From Azospirillum sp. 412522 (GTDB taxonomy: Bacteria; Pseudomonadota; Alphaproteobacteria; Azospirillales; Azospirillaceae), in assembly GCF_019805165.1 (NCBI RefSeq), contig NZ_RWIJ01000015.1:71435-135434 (forward strand): DNA of 64,000 nt. The letters are read 5' to 3'. Below the pieces are notes generated by a model that was given only the letters and a program-made list of their open reading frames with translations, was not told where the DNA came from and did not search any database. Below are positions 1 to 7,764 of this stretch, in pieces. Numbering within the stretch: the stretch's first letter is position 1; each line of letters begins with the position of its first letter. Both the position numbers and the translations under genes were made by a program.

Positions 1-530
1 CTCGACCCGCCGGCATCGGTGCCGAGCGCCAGCGGCACCAGCCCGCCGGCCACCGCCGCCGCCGGCCCGCCGCTCGATCCGCCGGGGGTCAGGCTCGGGT
101 CCCGCGGGTGGCGCGTCGGCCCGAACAGCGGGTTGGTGGTGACGCCCTTGCAGGCGAATTCGGAGCTGTTGGCCATGCCGACGACGACCGCGCCGGCGGC
201 GCGCAGACGCTCCACCGCGATGGCGTCGGCGGGGGCGTGGAAACCGGCGAACAGGCGCGACCCCTGGGTGACGCGGCGGCCGGCGACCCAGATGGTGTCC
301 TTGACCGCCATCGGGACGCCGGCCAGCGGCGGCCTTTCCCCGGCGGCCAGCCGGCGGTCGACGGCCTCCGCCTCGGCCAGCGACCTTGCCTCATCGACGG
401 TGACGAAGGCGTTCAGCGCCGGGTTGCCGGCGGCGATGCGGGCAAGCGCCGCTTCGGTCTCGGCACGGGCGCTGCTGCGGCCGGCGCGCACGGCTTCGGC
501 GATGACGGCGGCGCGCAGGCACAAGGTCAT
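1..530 (-). CDS. Amidase signature family enzyme (partial, C-terminus outside window)
   Basis: Hydrolyses a carbon-nitrogen amide bond; the substrate cannot be told from the sequence. Visible amidase-signature features are the catalytic lysine in GVPMAVKD (Lys77), the glycine/serine loop PGGSSGGP (about residues 149-156, cis-Ser near 152) and the motif GTDAGGS, whose last serine (residue 176, the acyl-enzyme nucleophile) is the final codon before the window edge. The remaining two thirds of the protein lie beyond position 1. The ATG at 530 overlaps the TGA of the upstream MFS gene (ATGA), so the two are probably translationally coupled. Family assignment is firm; function is open. It may handle a nitrogenous compound moved by the neighbouring transporter. 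Confidence 0.9.
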   Translation of the reverse strand, partial: MTLCLRAAVIAEAVRAGRSSARAETEAALARIAAGNPALNAFVTVDEARSLAEAEAVDRRLAAGERPPLAGVPMAVKDTIWVAGRRVTQGSRLFAGFHAPADAIAVERLRAAGAVVVGMANSSEFACKGVTTNPLFGPTRHPRDPSLTPGGSSGGPAAAVAGGLVPLALGTDAGGS

Positions 531-1726
531 CGCTTGTCTCCCAGCAGGCTGAGACCGGCCAGCGCCGCCAGCAGGCCGACGACGACATAGCCGGTGGCGA
601 GGTCGCTGAGCGCGGCGACGGCGACCAGCAGGATCGGGCCGGCGATCAGCCCGGCGAAGCCGCCGACCATCACCGCGCCCGTCGCCTCGCCGATGCGGCC
701 GAGGGGCGCCAGCCGGGCGATCTCCGCCAGGAAGACGCCGTTCCAGCCGCTGGCGGTCAGCCCGAACAGGAAGGTCGTCACCGCCAGCAGCGGGAAGGGA
801 AGGGCGGCGCCGGCCAGCCCCAGCAGCACCGAGGCCGCGGCCATGCCCAGCCCGAGCAGGGCGACCAGCCGGCGCGGCGCCATCCAGCGCGAGGCGACGA
901 CGCCCCAGCCGAGCCGCCCGGCCAGCCCGCCCGCCTGCCCGGCGGCCAGCGCCAGCCCGGCGGGGACATGCCCCAGCCCGAGTTCGGTCACCGCGAAGAC
1001 GACGAAGAAGCCGTTCAGCGTCAGCTGGCTCGCCGAATAGGGAAAGGCGGCCAGCGCCATCCGGCGCAGCGCCGCGTCGTCGCGCAGCAGCCGCATCGCC
1101 GCGCCCAGCCCGAAGCCGGCGGCGGCGCTGCGGGTCAGCGGGTCGTAGGCCGGCCGCAGCCGTTCGAAGACCGGAACGCAGGCGAGCGCCAGCGCGGCGA
1201 TGGCGACGTAGCCGGCGCGCGGATCGGTGACGGCGGCCAGCACCGGCAGGACCAGCGACCCGGCCATGGCGCCGATCTGGTTGCCGGTCTGGCGGACGGA
1301 GAACACCATCGGCCGGTCGGCCTCCCGCACCAGCCGGCCGAGGATGGTGGCGCTGGCCGGCGTCTCCGGCCCGCAGGCGAGGCCAATGGCGATGCCGGCC
1401 GCCAGCAGCGCCGCCGCGCCGCTGCCGAGCGTCGCGAACAGCATGGCGGCGGCCACCGCCACCGCGCAGAAGCTGGCGACCCGGAAGGACCCGAGACGCC
1501 CGGCCAGCACGCCGCCGCAGAGCGAGGCCGCCATCCCGACGGCGAAGCCGGTGGTGGTGAACAGGCCCAGCCCGGCCGGGTCGATCCCCATGCGCGGCGC
1601 CAGCACCCCCGGCGCGAACAGGGCAAGCGCGACCAGCGCCTGCAGGCCGGTCATGCCGATCAGCGCCGGCAGCAGCGGGGGCAGGGCGGGGGGGACTGGC
1701 GCCAAGGCTTCCGTCTCCGCTACCAT
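527..1726 (-). CDS. Major facilitator superfamily transporter
   Basis: A 399-residue integral inner-membrane protein with alternating hydrophobic segments typical of a 12-helix MFS carrier. The motif-A-like turn between helices 2 and 3 reads GGVLAGRLG, and there are glycine/alanine-rich helices throughout. The substrate is unknown. The stop overlaps the start of the amidase by four bases, so it forms an operon with it. The start at 1726 lies only 26 bp from the divergent ATG at 1753, leaving almost no room for separate promoters; the true MFS start could be a little further inside. It resembles the YbfB/YajR-like drug and metabolite permeases, but nothing in the sequence decides the substrate. 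Confidence 0.85.
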   Translation of the reverse strand: MVAETEALAPVPPALPPLLPALIGMTGLQALVALALFAPGVLAPRMGIDPAGLGLFTTTGFAVGMAASLCGGVLAGRLGSFRVASFCAVAVAAAMLFATLGSGAAALLAAGIAIGLACGPETPASATILGRLVREADRPMVFSVRQTGNQIGAMAGSLVLPVLAAVTDPRAGYVAIAALALACVPVFERLRPAYDPLTRSAAAGFGLGAAMRLLRDDAALRRMALAAFPYSASQLTLNGFFVVFAVTELGLGHVPAGLALAAGQAGGLAGRLGWGVVASRWMAPRRLVALLGLGMAAASVLLGLAGAALPFPLLAVTTFLFGLTASGWNGVFLAEIARLAPLGRIGEATGAVMVGGFAGLIAGPILLVAVAALSDLATGYVVVGLLAALAGLSLLGDKR

Positions 1727-1752
1727 CGCGCGGAACCGGTGTGGGAGGCGGC

Positions 1753-2106
1753 ATGGCGGGCGGGATTTCGATACATGGCGTGGACGTGGCGCGCGGCGTC
1801 GCCGCGGAGGGCATGCGGGTGGAGCTTCATGCGCTGACGCCGGAACGCCGGCTGCTGGCGGCGGGAGAGCTCGGCGCCAACGGCCAGCTCGACCACCCCA
1901 CCGTCCGCGGCGAGGGCATCGCCGAAGGCCCGCACGAGGTGCTGTTCCATGTCGGCGACTGGCTGCGCGCCGCCGGCTATGCGGAGGAGCAGGCCCGCTT
2001 CCTCGACATCGTGCCGTTCCGTTTCGTCGTCACCGACCTCGACCGCCATCTTCATCTGCCCTTCAAGTTCACGCCCTACGGGGTATCGCTATTTCTGGGT
2101 GTGTGA
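1753..2106 (+). CDS. Transthyretin-like protein, hydroxyisourate hydrolase family
   Basis: A 117-residue protein of the transthyretin-like family, whose typical member hydrolyses 5-hydroxyisourate in uric acid breakdown. The N-terminal ISIHGVDVARG keeps the catalytic histidine, and HLHLPFKFTPYG near the end keeps the second histidine. However the usual arginine of the N-x-D-G-R turn is glutamine (GANGQLDH), and the C-terminus is LFLGV rather than the family hallmark YRGS, so hydrolase activity is uncertain. ATG 1753 is chosen because GGGAGG lies just before it; an in-frame GTG at 1741 is possible. The stop is only five bases from the stop of the convergent permease gene. No other purine-degradation gene is visible nearby. 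Confidence 0.7.
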   Translation: MAGGISIHGVDVARGVAAEGMRVELHALTPERRLLAAGELGANGQLDHPTVRGEGIAEGPHEVLFHVGDWLRAAGYAEEQARFLDIVPFRFVVTDLDRHLHLPFKFTPYGVSLFLGV

Positions 2107-2111
2107 CGGGG

Positions 2112-2948
2112 TCAGGTCAACCGTTTGGAGAGGCCGGCGACGCGCTCCATCACCAGCATCAGGGCGATGGTGGCGACGATCAGGATGCCGGACAGCGCCG
2201 CGACGGTGACGTCGAGCCGGCCTTCCAGATCCTGCCACATGCGGATCGGCAGCATGTCGGTGGCGGCGTCGCGCAGGAACAGAGAGACGGGGACGTTGTC
2301 GAAGGACGCCATGAAGGCGATGAAGCCGCCGGCCATCACGCCCGGCCGGATCAGCGGCAGGGTGACGCGGCGGCAGCCGTACCAGCGCCCGGCGCCCAGG
2401 CTGGACGACGCCTCCAGCAGCGACGGGTTCATCTGGGCCAGCGACGCCACCGTGTTGCGCACCACGAAGGGAACGGAGACGACGGTGTGGCCGATGACCA
2501 GCGTCAGCGGCGACACCGGCACCCCGACCATCGAGAAGAACATCAGCGACGACAGGCCGAAGGCGAGCGCCGGCAGCACCAGCGGCGACAGGAACAGGCT
2601 GTCCAGCACCTTGGCGGTCAGGGTCGGCGAGCGGGCGATGCCGAGCGAGGCGGAGACGCCCAGCAGGATCGACAGGCCGGTCGCCCAGGCCGCAACCTTC
2701 AGGCTGTTCATCATGGCGAACTGGAGCTGCCAGGCGTTCCACAGCTCGGCGTACCAGCGCAGCGAATAGCCGGGCGGCGGGAATTTCAGGGAATAGCCGC
2801 TGGTGAAGGACACCCAGATCACCACCACCGTAGGGGCGACCAGCAGGACCAGCGCCGCCAGCGCGATGGCGGTCATGACGATGCGGAAGCTGAGCGCGTC
2901 GAGGTCGATGCGGCGGCCGGGATTGGTGCCCGGATTGGTGTTGGACAT
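2112..2948 (-). CDS. ABC transporter permease, PotC type
   Basis: A 278-residue inner-membrane permease, the second of two in a polyamine/opine/thiamine-type (PotABCD, family 1) importer. One hydrophobic segment near residues 25-50 is followed by a periplasmic loop and then the binding-protein-dependent permease core with about five more helices. The EAA-type loop that contacts the ATPase reads EASSSLGAGRWYGCRRVTLPL around residues 180-200. It is the last gene of the operon (order: ATPase, binding protein, permease, permease) and follows the other permease after 15 bp. It ends almost stop-to-stop with the transthyretin-like gene. Confidence 0.9.
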   Translation of the reverse strand: MSNTNPGTNPGRRIDLDALSFRIVMTAIALAALVLLVAPTVVVIWVSFTSGYSLKFPPPGYSLRWYAELWNAWQLQFAMMNSLKVAAWATGLSILLGVSASLGIARSPTLTAKVLDSLFLSPLVLPALAFGLSSLMFFSMVGVPVSPLTLVIGHTVVSVPFVVRNTVASLAQMNPSLLEASSSLGAGRWYGCRRVTLPLIRPGVMAGGFIAFMASFDNVPVSLFLRDAATDMLPIRMWQDLEGRLDVTVAALSGILIVATIALMLVMERVAGLSKRLT

Positions 2949-2963
2949 CGCTGCCTCCCCGGA

Positions 2964-3821
2964 TCAGGCGTTGGCGTAGCCGCGCGACAGGCGGCCCAGC
3001 GCGTTGAAGATCGACACCACCACCAGCACCGACACCAGGAAGACGATGGAGATCGCCGCGGCGAAGGGCCAGTTCTGCAGGGTGGAGGCCTGCTGGTAGA
3101 TGTACATCGGCATGAACAGCATCTGGCCGCCGCCGATCAGGCTCTGCGTGATGAAGGCGGTGATCGCGGCGGCATAGGTCAGCAGGCAGCCGGCGACGAT
3201 GCCCGGCAGCGACAGCGGCAGGATCACCTTGCGGAAGGTCCGCCAATGGCCGGCCCCCAGCACCGACGAGGCGTCGGCGAGGTTCGGGTCGATGCGGCCG
3301 AGCGCCGTGATGATCGGCAGCACCATCAGCGGCATCTGCACCTGGGCCAGCGCCACCACCACCCCGCCGTCGGTGTAGAGCAGCTTCAGCGGGGTGTCGA
3401 TCAGCCCGAGCCAGGCCAGCGTGGCGTTGACGATGCCCTGGCGGCCGAGGATGACCACCCAGGCGAAGGTGCGCACCACCACGCTGGTCAGCAGCGGCAG
3501 CAGCACCAGCAGCATGATCAGCCCGCGCGCCCAGCCGGGGGAGCGCTGGTGCAGCCATGCCACCGGATAGCCCAGCAGCAGGGTCAGGGCGGTCACCTTC
3601 ACCCCCAGCCACAGGGTGGACCCCAGGACCCCCAGGCTGAAGCGGTCGCCCAGGAAATTGACGTATTGGGTCAGCCCGTAATGGCCGCCCTGCGGGTCGG
3701 TCTGGAAGCTCAGCGCCAGCAGGATCGCCAGCGGCGTGACGAAGAACAGGACGAAGCCGGCCGCCAGCGGAGCCGCGAGCTTCAGGTCGTAGGTGGTGAC
3801 GTCGCGCAGCGTCGCGGCCAT
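2964..3821 (-). CDS. ABC transporter permease, PotB type
   Basis: A 285-residue integral membrane permease that pairs with the 2112-2948 product. It has an N-terminal transmembrane helix (LAAPLAAGFVLFFVTPLAI), a periplasmic segment and the permease core with the ATPase-contact loop ADASSVLGAGHWRTFRKVILP. ATG 3821 is preferred over an upstream frame extension because AAAGGAG sits seven bases before it. A strong G+C hairpin (3864-3890) separates it from the binding-protein gene upstream in the operon, which probably lets the binding protein be made in excess of the membrane parts. Confidence 0.9.
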   Translation of the reverse strand: MAATLRDVTTYDLKLAAPLAAGFVLFFVTPLAILLALSFQTDPQGGHYGLTQYVNFLGDRFSLGVLGSTLWLGVKVTALTLLLGYPVAWLHQRSPGWARGLIMLLVLLPLLTSVVVRTFAWVVILGRQGIVNATLAWLGLIDTPLKLLYTDGGVVVALAQVQMPLMVLPIITALGRIDPNLADASSVLGAGHWRTFRKVILPLSLPGIVAGCLLTYAAAITAFITQSLIGGGQMLFMPMYIYQQASTLQNWPFAAAISIVFLVSVLVVVSIFNALGRLSRGYANA

Positions 3822-3863
3822 GGGTCGGCTCCTTTGGAAAAGCGCTCTCCTACCCGGGTCCAT

Positions 3864-3890
3864 CCCCTCTCCCCGGGGGGGGGAGAGGGG
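3864..3890 (-). terminator. Intercistronic hairpin after the binding-protein gene
   Basis: An 11-bp perfect stem (CCCCTCTCCCC at 3864-3874 paired with GGGGAGAGGGG at 3880-3890) around a five-base G loop. It lies between the binding-protein stop and the downstream permease start. There is no U run after it, so partial termination or mRNA-end protection is likelier than full termination. Confidence 0.55.
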
Positions 3891-3913
3891 GAACTCCCCG
3901 GATCCGGCAGGCC

Positions 3914-4960
3914 TTAGACGCGGATCTCGCGGTTGAAGCGCTCGATCCAGGCGCTGCGCTGCTCGTTGATCTTGGCCCAGTCCTGGAACACGAACTTCTT
4001 CGCGATCTCGGCATGGTCCTTGGCCAGCGTCTTCGCCAGCTCGCCCTTGATCGCGACCTTGGTGTTGGTCGGCACGATCAGGTAGGGCTCCTCCATCAGC
4101 GTCGCCTGGACCTCCGGCGACAGGGCGGCCTCGATCAGCTTGAAGGCCAGCTCCTTGTTGGGGGAGTTCTTGACGATGTGGATGGTCGTCTTGAAGGCGA
4201 TGGCGCCTTCCTTGGGGATGACGAACTCCACGGGCACGCCGCGCGCCTTCAGGATCTGGATGGCGTTGAAGTTGCCGGGGGAGATGTCGATCTGGCCCTG
4301 CTGGAACAGGGTGGCGAGCTGGCCGGGGTTGGCGGCGACGGCGGCGAGGCTGGGGCGCAGCGCCTCGATCGCCTTGAAGGCCGGGTCAATGTTGGCCTCG
4401 GACCCGCCATGCATCTTGGCGAGTTCGACCATGAAGCCGGTGCCGAGCGTCGAGTTCAGGTTGGTGATGCCGACGCGGCCCTTGAATTCCGGCTTCCACA
4501 GGTCGGCCCAGGAGGTCGGCGGCGTCTTCACCGTCTCCGGGTTGTAGGTGATGCCGACCACCTGGAAGAAGGGCGCCGGCCCCATCGGCACCTGAGCCGC
4601 CGGGATCAGGTCCTTGTAATAAGCGCTCTTCTCCACCGGATAGGGTTCGACCAGATCCTGGGCGACGGCCTGGAGCGCGGGGCCCGGATCATGCAGCATG
4701 ACGTCGATCGGCGGGTTGTTCTTCGCCGCGTTCACCTTGGCGATCTGGTCGACCGACAGCATCGGGTCGAGCACCATGTCGGCGTTGCCGGTCGCCTTGC
4801 GGAAGGCGGGGACGAGCACGGCGCGGTGCGCCTCCTCCCAGCTTCCGGTGAAGGTCGCGAAGACCAGCGGGCGCGCCTGCGCCCAGGTCAGGCCGGGGAA
4901 GGCATGCATGGCGCCCAGCGTCAGCGCCGTCTGCATCAGGTTGCGGCGGGTCAGCAGCAT
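3914..4960 (-). CDS. Periplasmic substrate-binding protein, PotD/spermidine-putrescine type
   Basis: A 348-residue extracellular solute-binding protein (family 1) that captures the ligand for the adjacent PotABC-type importer. The N-terminus has arginines followed by a hydrophobic stretch (TRRNLMQTALTLGAMHAFPG) and an AQA cleavage site near residue 30; the paired arginines are suggestive of Tat export but the motif is incomplete. The mature protein starts with VFATFTGSWEEAHR, typical of this family. The ligand might be a polyamine, opine or similar small cation; the sequence does not decide it. A ribosome-binding site (GGAGTG) precedes the ATG. It lies 47 bp after the ATPase gene. Confidence 0.9.
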   Translation of the reverse strand: MLLTRRNLMQTALTLGAMHAFPGLTWAQARPLVFATFTGSWEEAHRAVLVPAFRKATGNADMVLDPMLSVDQIAKVNAAKNNPPIDVMLHDPGPALQAVAQDLVEPYPVEKSAYYKDLIPAAQVPMGPAPFFQVVGITYNPETVKTPPTSWADLWKPEFKGRVGITNLNSTLGTGFMVELAKMHGGSEANIDPAFKAIEALRPSLAAVAANPGQLATLFQQGQIDISPGNFNAIQILKARGVPVEFVIPKEGAIAFKTTIHIVKNSPNKELAFKLIEAALSPEVQATLMEEPYLIVPTNTKVAIKGELAKTLAKDHAEIAKKFVFQDWAKINEQRSAWIERFNREIRV

Positions 4961-5007
4961 CGTTCACTCCTGAAAGGGGGAAGAAGGTGGGTGGAGCGGA
5001 GGGGAAT

Positions 5008-6126
5008 TCAGGCCGCGGCGAAGACCGAGGCGAGGCGGGGGGCGACCGGGGCCAGCCGCACCGGAGTGCCCGGCGCCAGCAGGTCGGCGCGCTGGATGCG
5101 CGGTTCGGACACCTTGACGGCGGTGCCGTCGCCGACGCGGATCTCGTGGACGACGGTGGCGCCCAGCGGCAGCCCCATCTCCACCACGCCGTTCAGCGTG
5201 TCGCCGTCGCCGGCCGCCGGATCGACGCTGAGATGCTCGGGGCGCAGGCAGACGGTGACGCGGGCGCCGGGCCGCAGGTCGCCCTTCGGCGCCCGCGTCT
5301 CGATCAGCCCGCCGGCGTCGAGCCGGACCCGGCCGGCCGAGCGGTCGCAGTCGAGCAGCACGCCGCCCAGCAGGTTGGCCGAGCCGACGAAGGTGTTGAC
5401 GAACAGGCTGTCGGGGGCGTCGTAGATCTCGGTCGGCGGGGAGAACTGCTCCAGCCGGCCCTGGCTCAGCACCGCGACGCGGTCGGCCATCGACAGCGCC
5501 TCCTCCTGGTCGTGGGTGACGAGGATGGTGGTGATGCCCGACAGCCGCTGGATGCGCTTGACCTCGATCTGCATGTCGAGGCGCAGATTCTTGTCGAGCG
5601 CGGCGAAGGGTTCGTCCAGCAGCAGGATCGACGGGTTGACCGCCAGCGCGCGGGCCAGCGCGACGCGCTGCTGCTGGCCGCCCGAAAGCTGGCGCGGGGC
5701 GCGGTCGCCCAGATGGCCGAGCTTCACCAGATCCAGCATGCGCTGCGCCTCGCTGCGCTGGGTGGCGCGGTCGGCGCCGCGCGCGTCCAGCCCGTAGGCG
5801 ACGTTCTCCGCCACGCTCATGTGCGGGAACAGCGCGTAGTTCTGGAAGACGATGCCGACCGACCGGCGGTTGGGCGGCAGGCCGTCGACGCTCTGCCCGC
5901 CGACCATCACATGGCCCTTGGTCTGGGCCAGGAACCCGGCGATGATCCTGAGCAGGGTCGTCTTGCCGCAGCCCGACGGGCCGAGCAGGGCCACCAGCTC
6001 GCCGCCGCGGATGTCGAGCGTCACCCCGTCGACGGCGAGCGAGGAGCCGTAACGCTGGGTGATCCCGTCCAGGAGGAGAGTCTGCCCGCGCGGGGAAGCC
6101 GGGCCGTTGGGCGAAGCGCTGACCAT
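5008..6126 (-). CDS. ABC transporter ATP-binding protein, PotA type
   Basis: A 372-residue ATPase that powers the importer encoded downstream. Walker A is GPSGCGKT (residues 49-56), the Q loop is VFQNYALFPHMSVAENVAYGL, the ABC signature LSGGQ lies at 146-150 and Walker B LLLDEP at 167-172. The C-terminal third is a TOBE-like regulatory domain (FVGSANLLGG, then VCLRPEHL). ATG 6126 is taken as the start because the family consensus begins shortly after it; a TTG 51 bp upstream is also in frame. It is the first gene of the four-gene operon and is divergent from the amidase at 6331. Confidence 0.92.
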   Translation of the reverse strand: MVSASPNGPASPRGQTLLLDGITQRYGSSLAVDGVTLDIRGGELVALLGPSGCGKTTLLRIIAGFLAQTKGHVMVGGQSVDGLPPNRRSVGIVFQNYALFPHMSVAENVAYGLDARGADRATQRSEAQRMLDLVKLGHLGDRAPRQLSGGQQQRVALARALAVNPSILLLDEPFAALDKNLRLDMQIEVKRIQRLSGITTILVTHDQEEALSMADRVAVLSQGRLEQFSPPTEIYDAPDSLFVNTFVGSANLLGGVLLDCDRSAGRVRLDAGGLIETRAPKGDLRPGARVTVCLRPEHLSVDPAAGDGDTLNGVVEMGLPLGATVVHEIRVGDGTAVKVSEPRIQRADLLAPGTPVRLAPVAPRLASVFAAA

Positions 6127-6208
6127 GGCTGCACCATCCCTTTCGCGTTGCCGTTCTTGCGTCTCCTCCTTTAGCAAACGGCATGCCGATTTCCGTATTT
6201 TCTATATA

Positions 6209-6221
6209 TATCAGATTGATA
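6209..6221. promoter_or_regulatory. AT-rich divergent promoter region with inverted repeat
   Basis: The 204-bp gap between the ABC importer operon and the amidase contains an AT-rich stretch (TATATATA at about 6203-6210) and the inverted repeat TATCA-GAT-TGATA at 6209-6221. It is a candidate operator or overlapping promoter for both directions. No regulator gene is adjacent. Confidence 0.35.
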
Positions 6222-6330
6222 ATGTGGTTTCAGAATGCGGACCTTGTGTCATGGAACCGGATGTGCCGTCATCTTGAGCGGCGGCCGGATGCAATTGCCG
6301 CTTTTGGCGCCAGTGTGGGGAGAGTGATCG

Positions 6331-7755
6331 ATGTCTGGGCAGAACGACGGTCTGTGGCAGGATGGCGCGGCGGCGCTGGCGGCACGTCTGGCCGCTGGGG
6401 AGCTTTCGGCGCGGGCGGTGACGGAGGCGCATCTGGACCGGATCGCCGCCGCCGATCCCGCCCTTTGCGCCTTCGTCACCGTCGCGGCGGACGAGGCGCT
6501 GGCCCGGGCCGGGGAGCTGGACGCCGCATTGGCGCGGACGGGCCGGCCGGCCGGGCCGCTGCACGGCCTGCCGGTGGCGGTCAAGGATCTGACCGACACC
6601 GCCGGCATCCGCACCACCTACGGGTCGGAGCTGTTCGCCGACCATGTGCCGGTGGCGAACGACATCGCGGTGGCGCGGATCGAGGCGGCGGGCGGCATCG
6701 TCATCGGCAAGACCAACACGCCGGAATTCGGCTTCGGCGCGATCTGCCGGAACCGGCTGGCGGGACCGACGCGCAACCCGTTCGACGCCCGGCTGACGTC
6801 GGGCGGATCGAGCGGCGGATCGGCGGTCGCCGTCGCCACGGGCATGGCGCCGCTGGCCCACGGCACCGATTTCGGCGGGTCGGTGCGGGTGCCGGCGAGC
6901 TTCTGCGGCGTCGCCTCGATCCGGCCGACGCCCGGGCTGATCCCGGCGCCGAAACGGGCGCTGGGCTGGGACACGCTGGCGACGCATGGGGTGATGGCCC
7001 GCGATACCGCCGACTGCGCCTTGCTGCTCGGCGCGATGGCCGGCATGGATTTCGGCGATCCGACGTCGCTGCTGCCGCCCTTCCGCGGTGACGGCGGCGG
7101 GGAGGAGGCTTCGCGGCTGGGGGCCACGGTCGATTTCGGCGTCGCCGCCGTCTCGCAGGCGGTGCGGGAGCGCTTCGCCGCTGCGGTCACCCGGCTGGAG
7201 GGCGTGGCGGGACCGGTCGTCCATCGCCATCCCGACTGCGGCAACGCGATGGCGATTTTCCGCAATCTGCGCGCCGTGCAGATCCGTCACGCCTACGGCC
7301 CGCTGCTGGAGAGCCACGGCGAGCGGCTGACCGACACCGTGCGCTGGAATATCGAGGCGGGGAGCGGCATCGCCGCCGGCGCCTATCTGGACGCACAGGC
7401 GGCGCGCACCGCGCTCTACCGCCGCTTCGTCGCGCTGTTCCGCGACATCGACGTGCTGGTCGCTCCGGCCTGCGGCGTGCTGCCCTGGCCGAACGAGGAC
7501 GGCGAGGTGACGGCCATCGACGGCAGGCCGGTGGAGACGATCCTCGATTACCTCGGCGTCACCGCCATCGTGACGCTGATCGGCTTTCCGGTGCTGACGC
7601 TGCCGGCAGGGGAGGCGGACGGGCTTCCCTTCGGCGTGCAGCTGATCGCACGTCCTGGCGAGGAGAGCCGGCTGATCGGCCTGGGCCGCCGGCTGGAGCG
7701 CGACGCCGGCTTTGTCCATCGCTGGCCGCCCTCGGCCGCGCCCGGGCAGGGCTGA
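6331..7755 (+). CDS. Amidase signature family enzyme
   Basis: A complete 474-residue amidase. The Ser-cisSer-Lys triad is visible: Lys85 (LPVAVKDLTD), Ser160 in the loop SGGSSGGS and nucleophile Ser184 in GTDFGGSVRVPASFCG. It hydrolyses an amide of unknown structure. The gene is divergent from the PotABCD-type importer, so the amide (or its product) may be what the importer brings in; that is inference. No clear Shine-Dalgarno sequence precedes the ATG. The protein is related in architecture to the partial amidase at 1-530, but the two sequences differ clearly. Confidence 0.92.
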   Translation: MSGQNDGLWQDGAAALAARLAAGELSARAVTEAHLDRIAAADPALCAFVTVAADEALARAGELDAALARTGRPAGPLHGLPVAVKDLTDTAGIRTTYGSELFADHVPVANDIAVARIEAAGGIVIGKTNTPEFGFGAICRNRLAGPTRNPFDARLTSGGSSGGSAVAVATGMAPLAHGTDFGGSVRVPASFCGVASIRPTPGLIPAPKRALGWDTLATHGVMARDTADCALLLGAMAGMDFGDPTSLLPPFRGDGGGEEASRLGATVDFGVAAVSQAVRERFAAAVTRLEGVAGPVVHRHPDCGNAMAIFRNLRAVQIRHAYGPLLESHGERLTDTVRWNIEAGSGIAAGAYLDAQAARTALYRRFVALFRDIDVLVAPACGVLPWPNEDGEVTAIDGRPVETILDYLGVTAIVTLIGFPVLTLPAGEADGLPFGVQLIARPGEESRLIGLGRRLERDAGFVHRWPPSAAPGQG

Positions 7756-7764
7756 CGGATAGCG

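Noticed and set aside
1753..2106. Complete uric-acid degradation cluster
   Set aside because: Only the divergent transthyretin-like gene is present; no uricase, OHCU decarboxylase or allantoinase is visible in the window.
1227..3917. Very long open frame (about 900 codons) on the plus strand across the permease genes
   Set aside because: Product is glutamine/arginine/histidine-rich low-complexity sequence, antisense to the two well-supported permeases. High GC codon bias makes stop-free antisense frames common.
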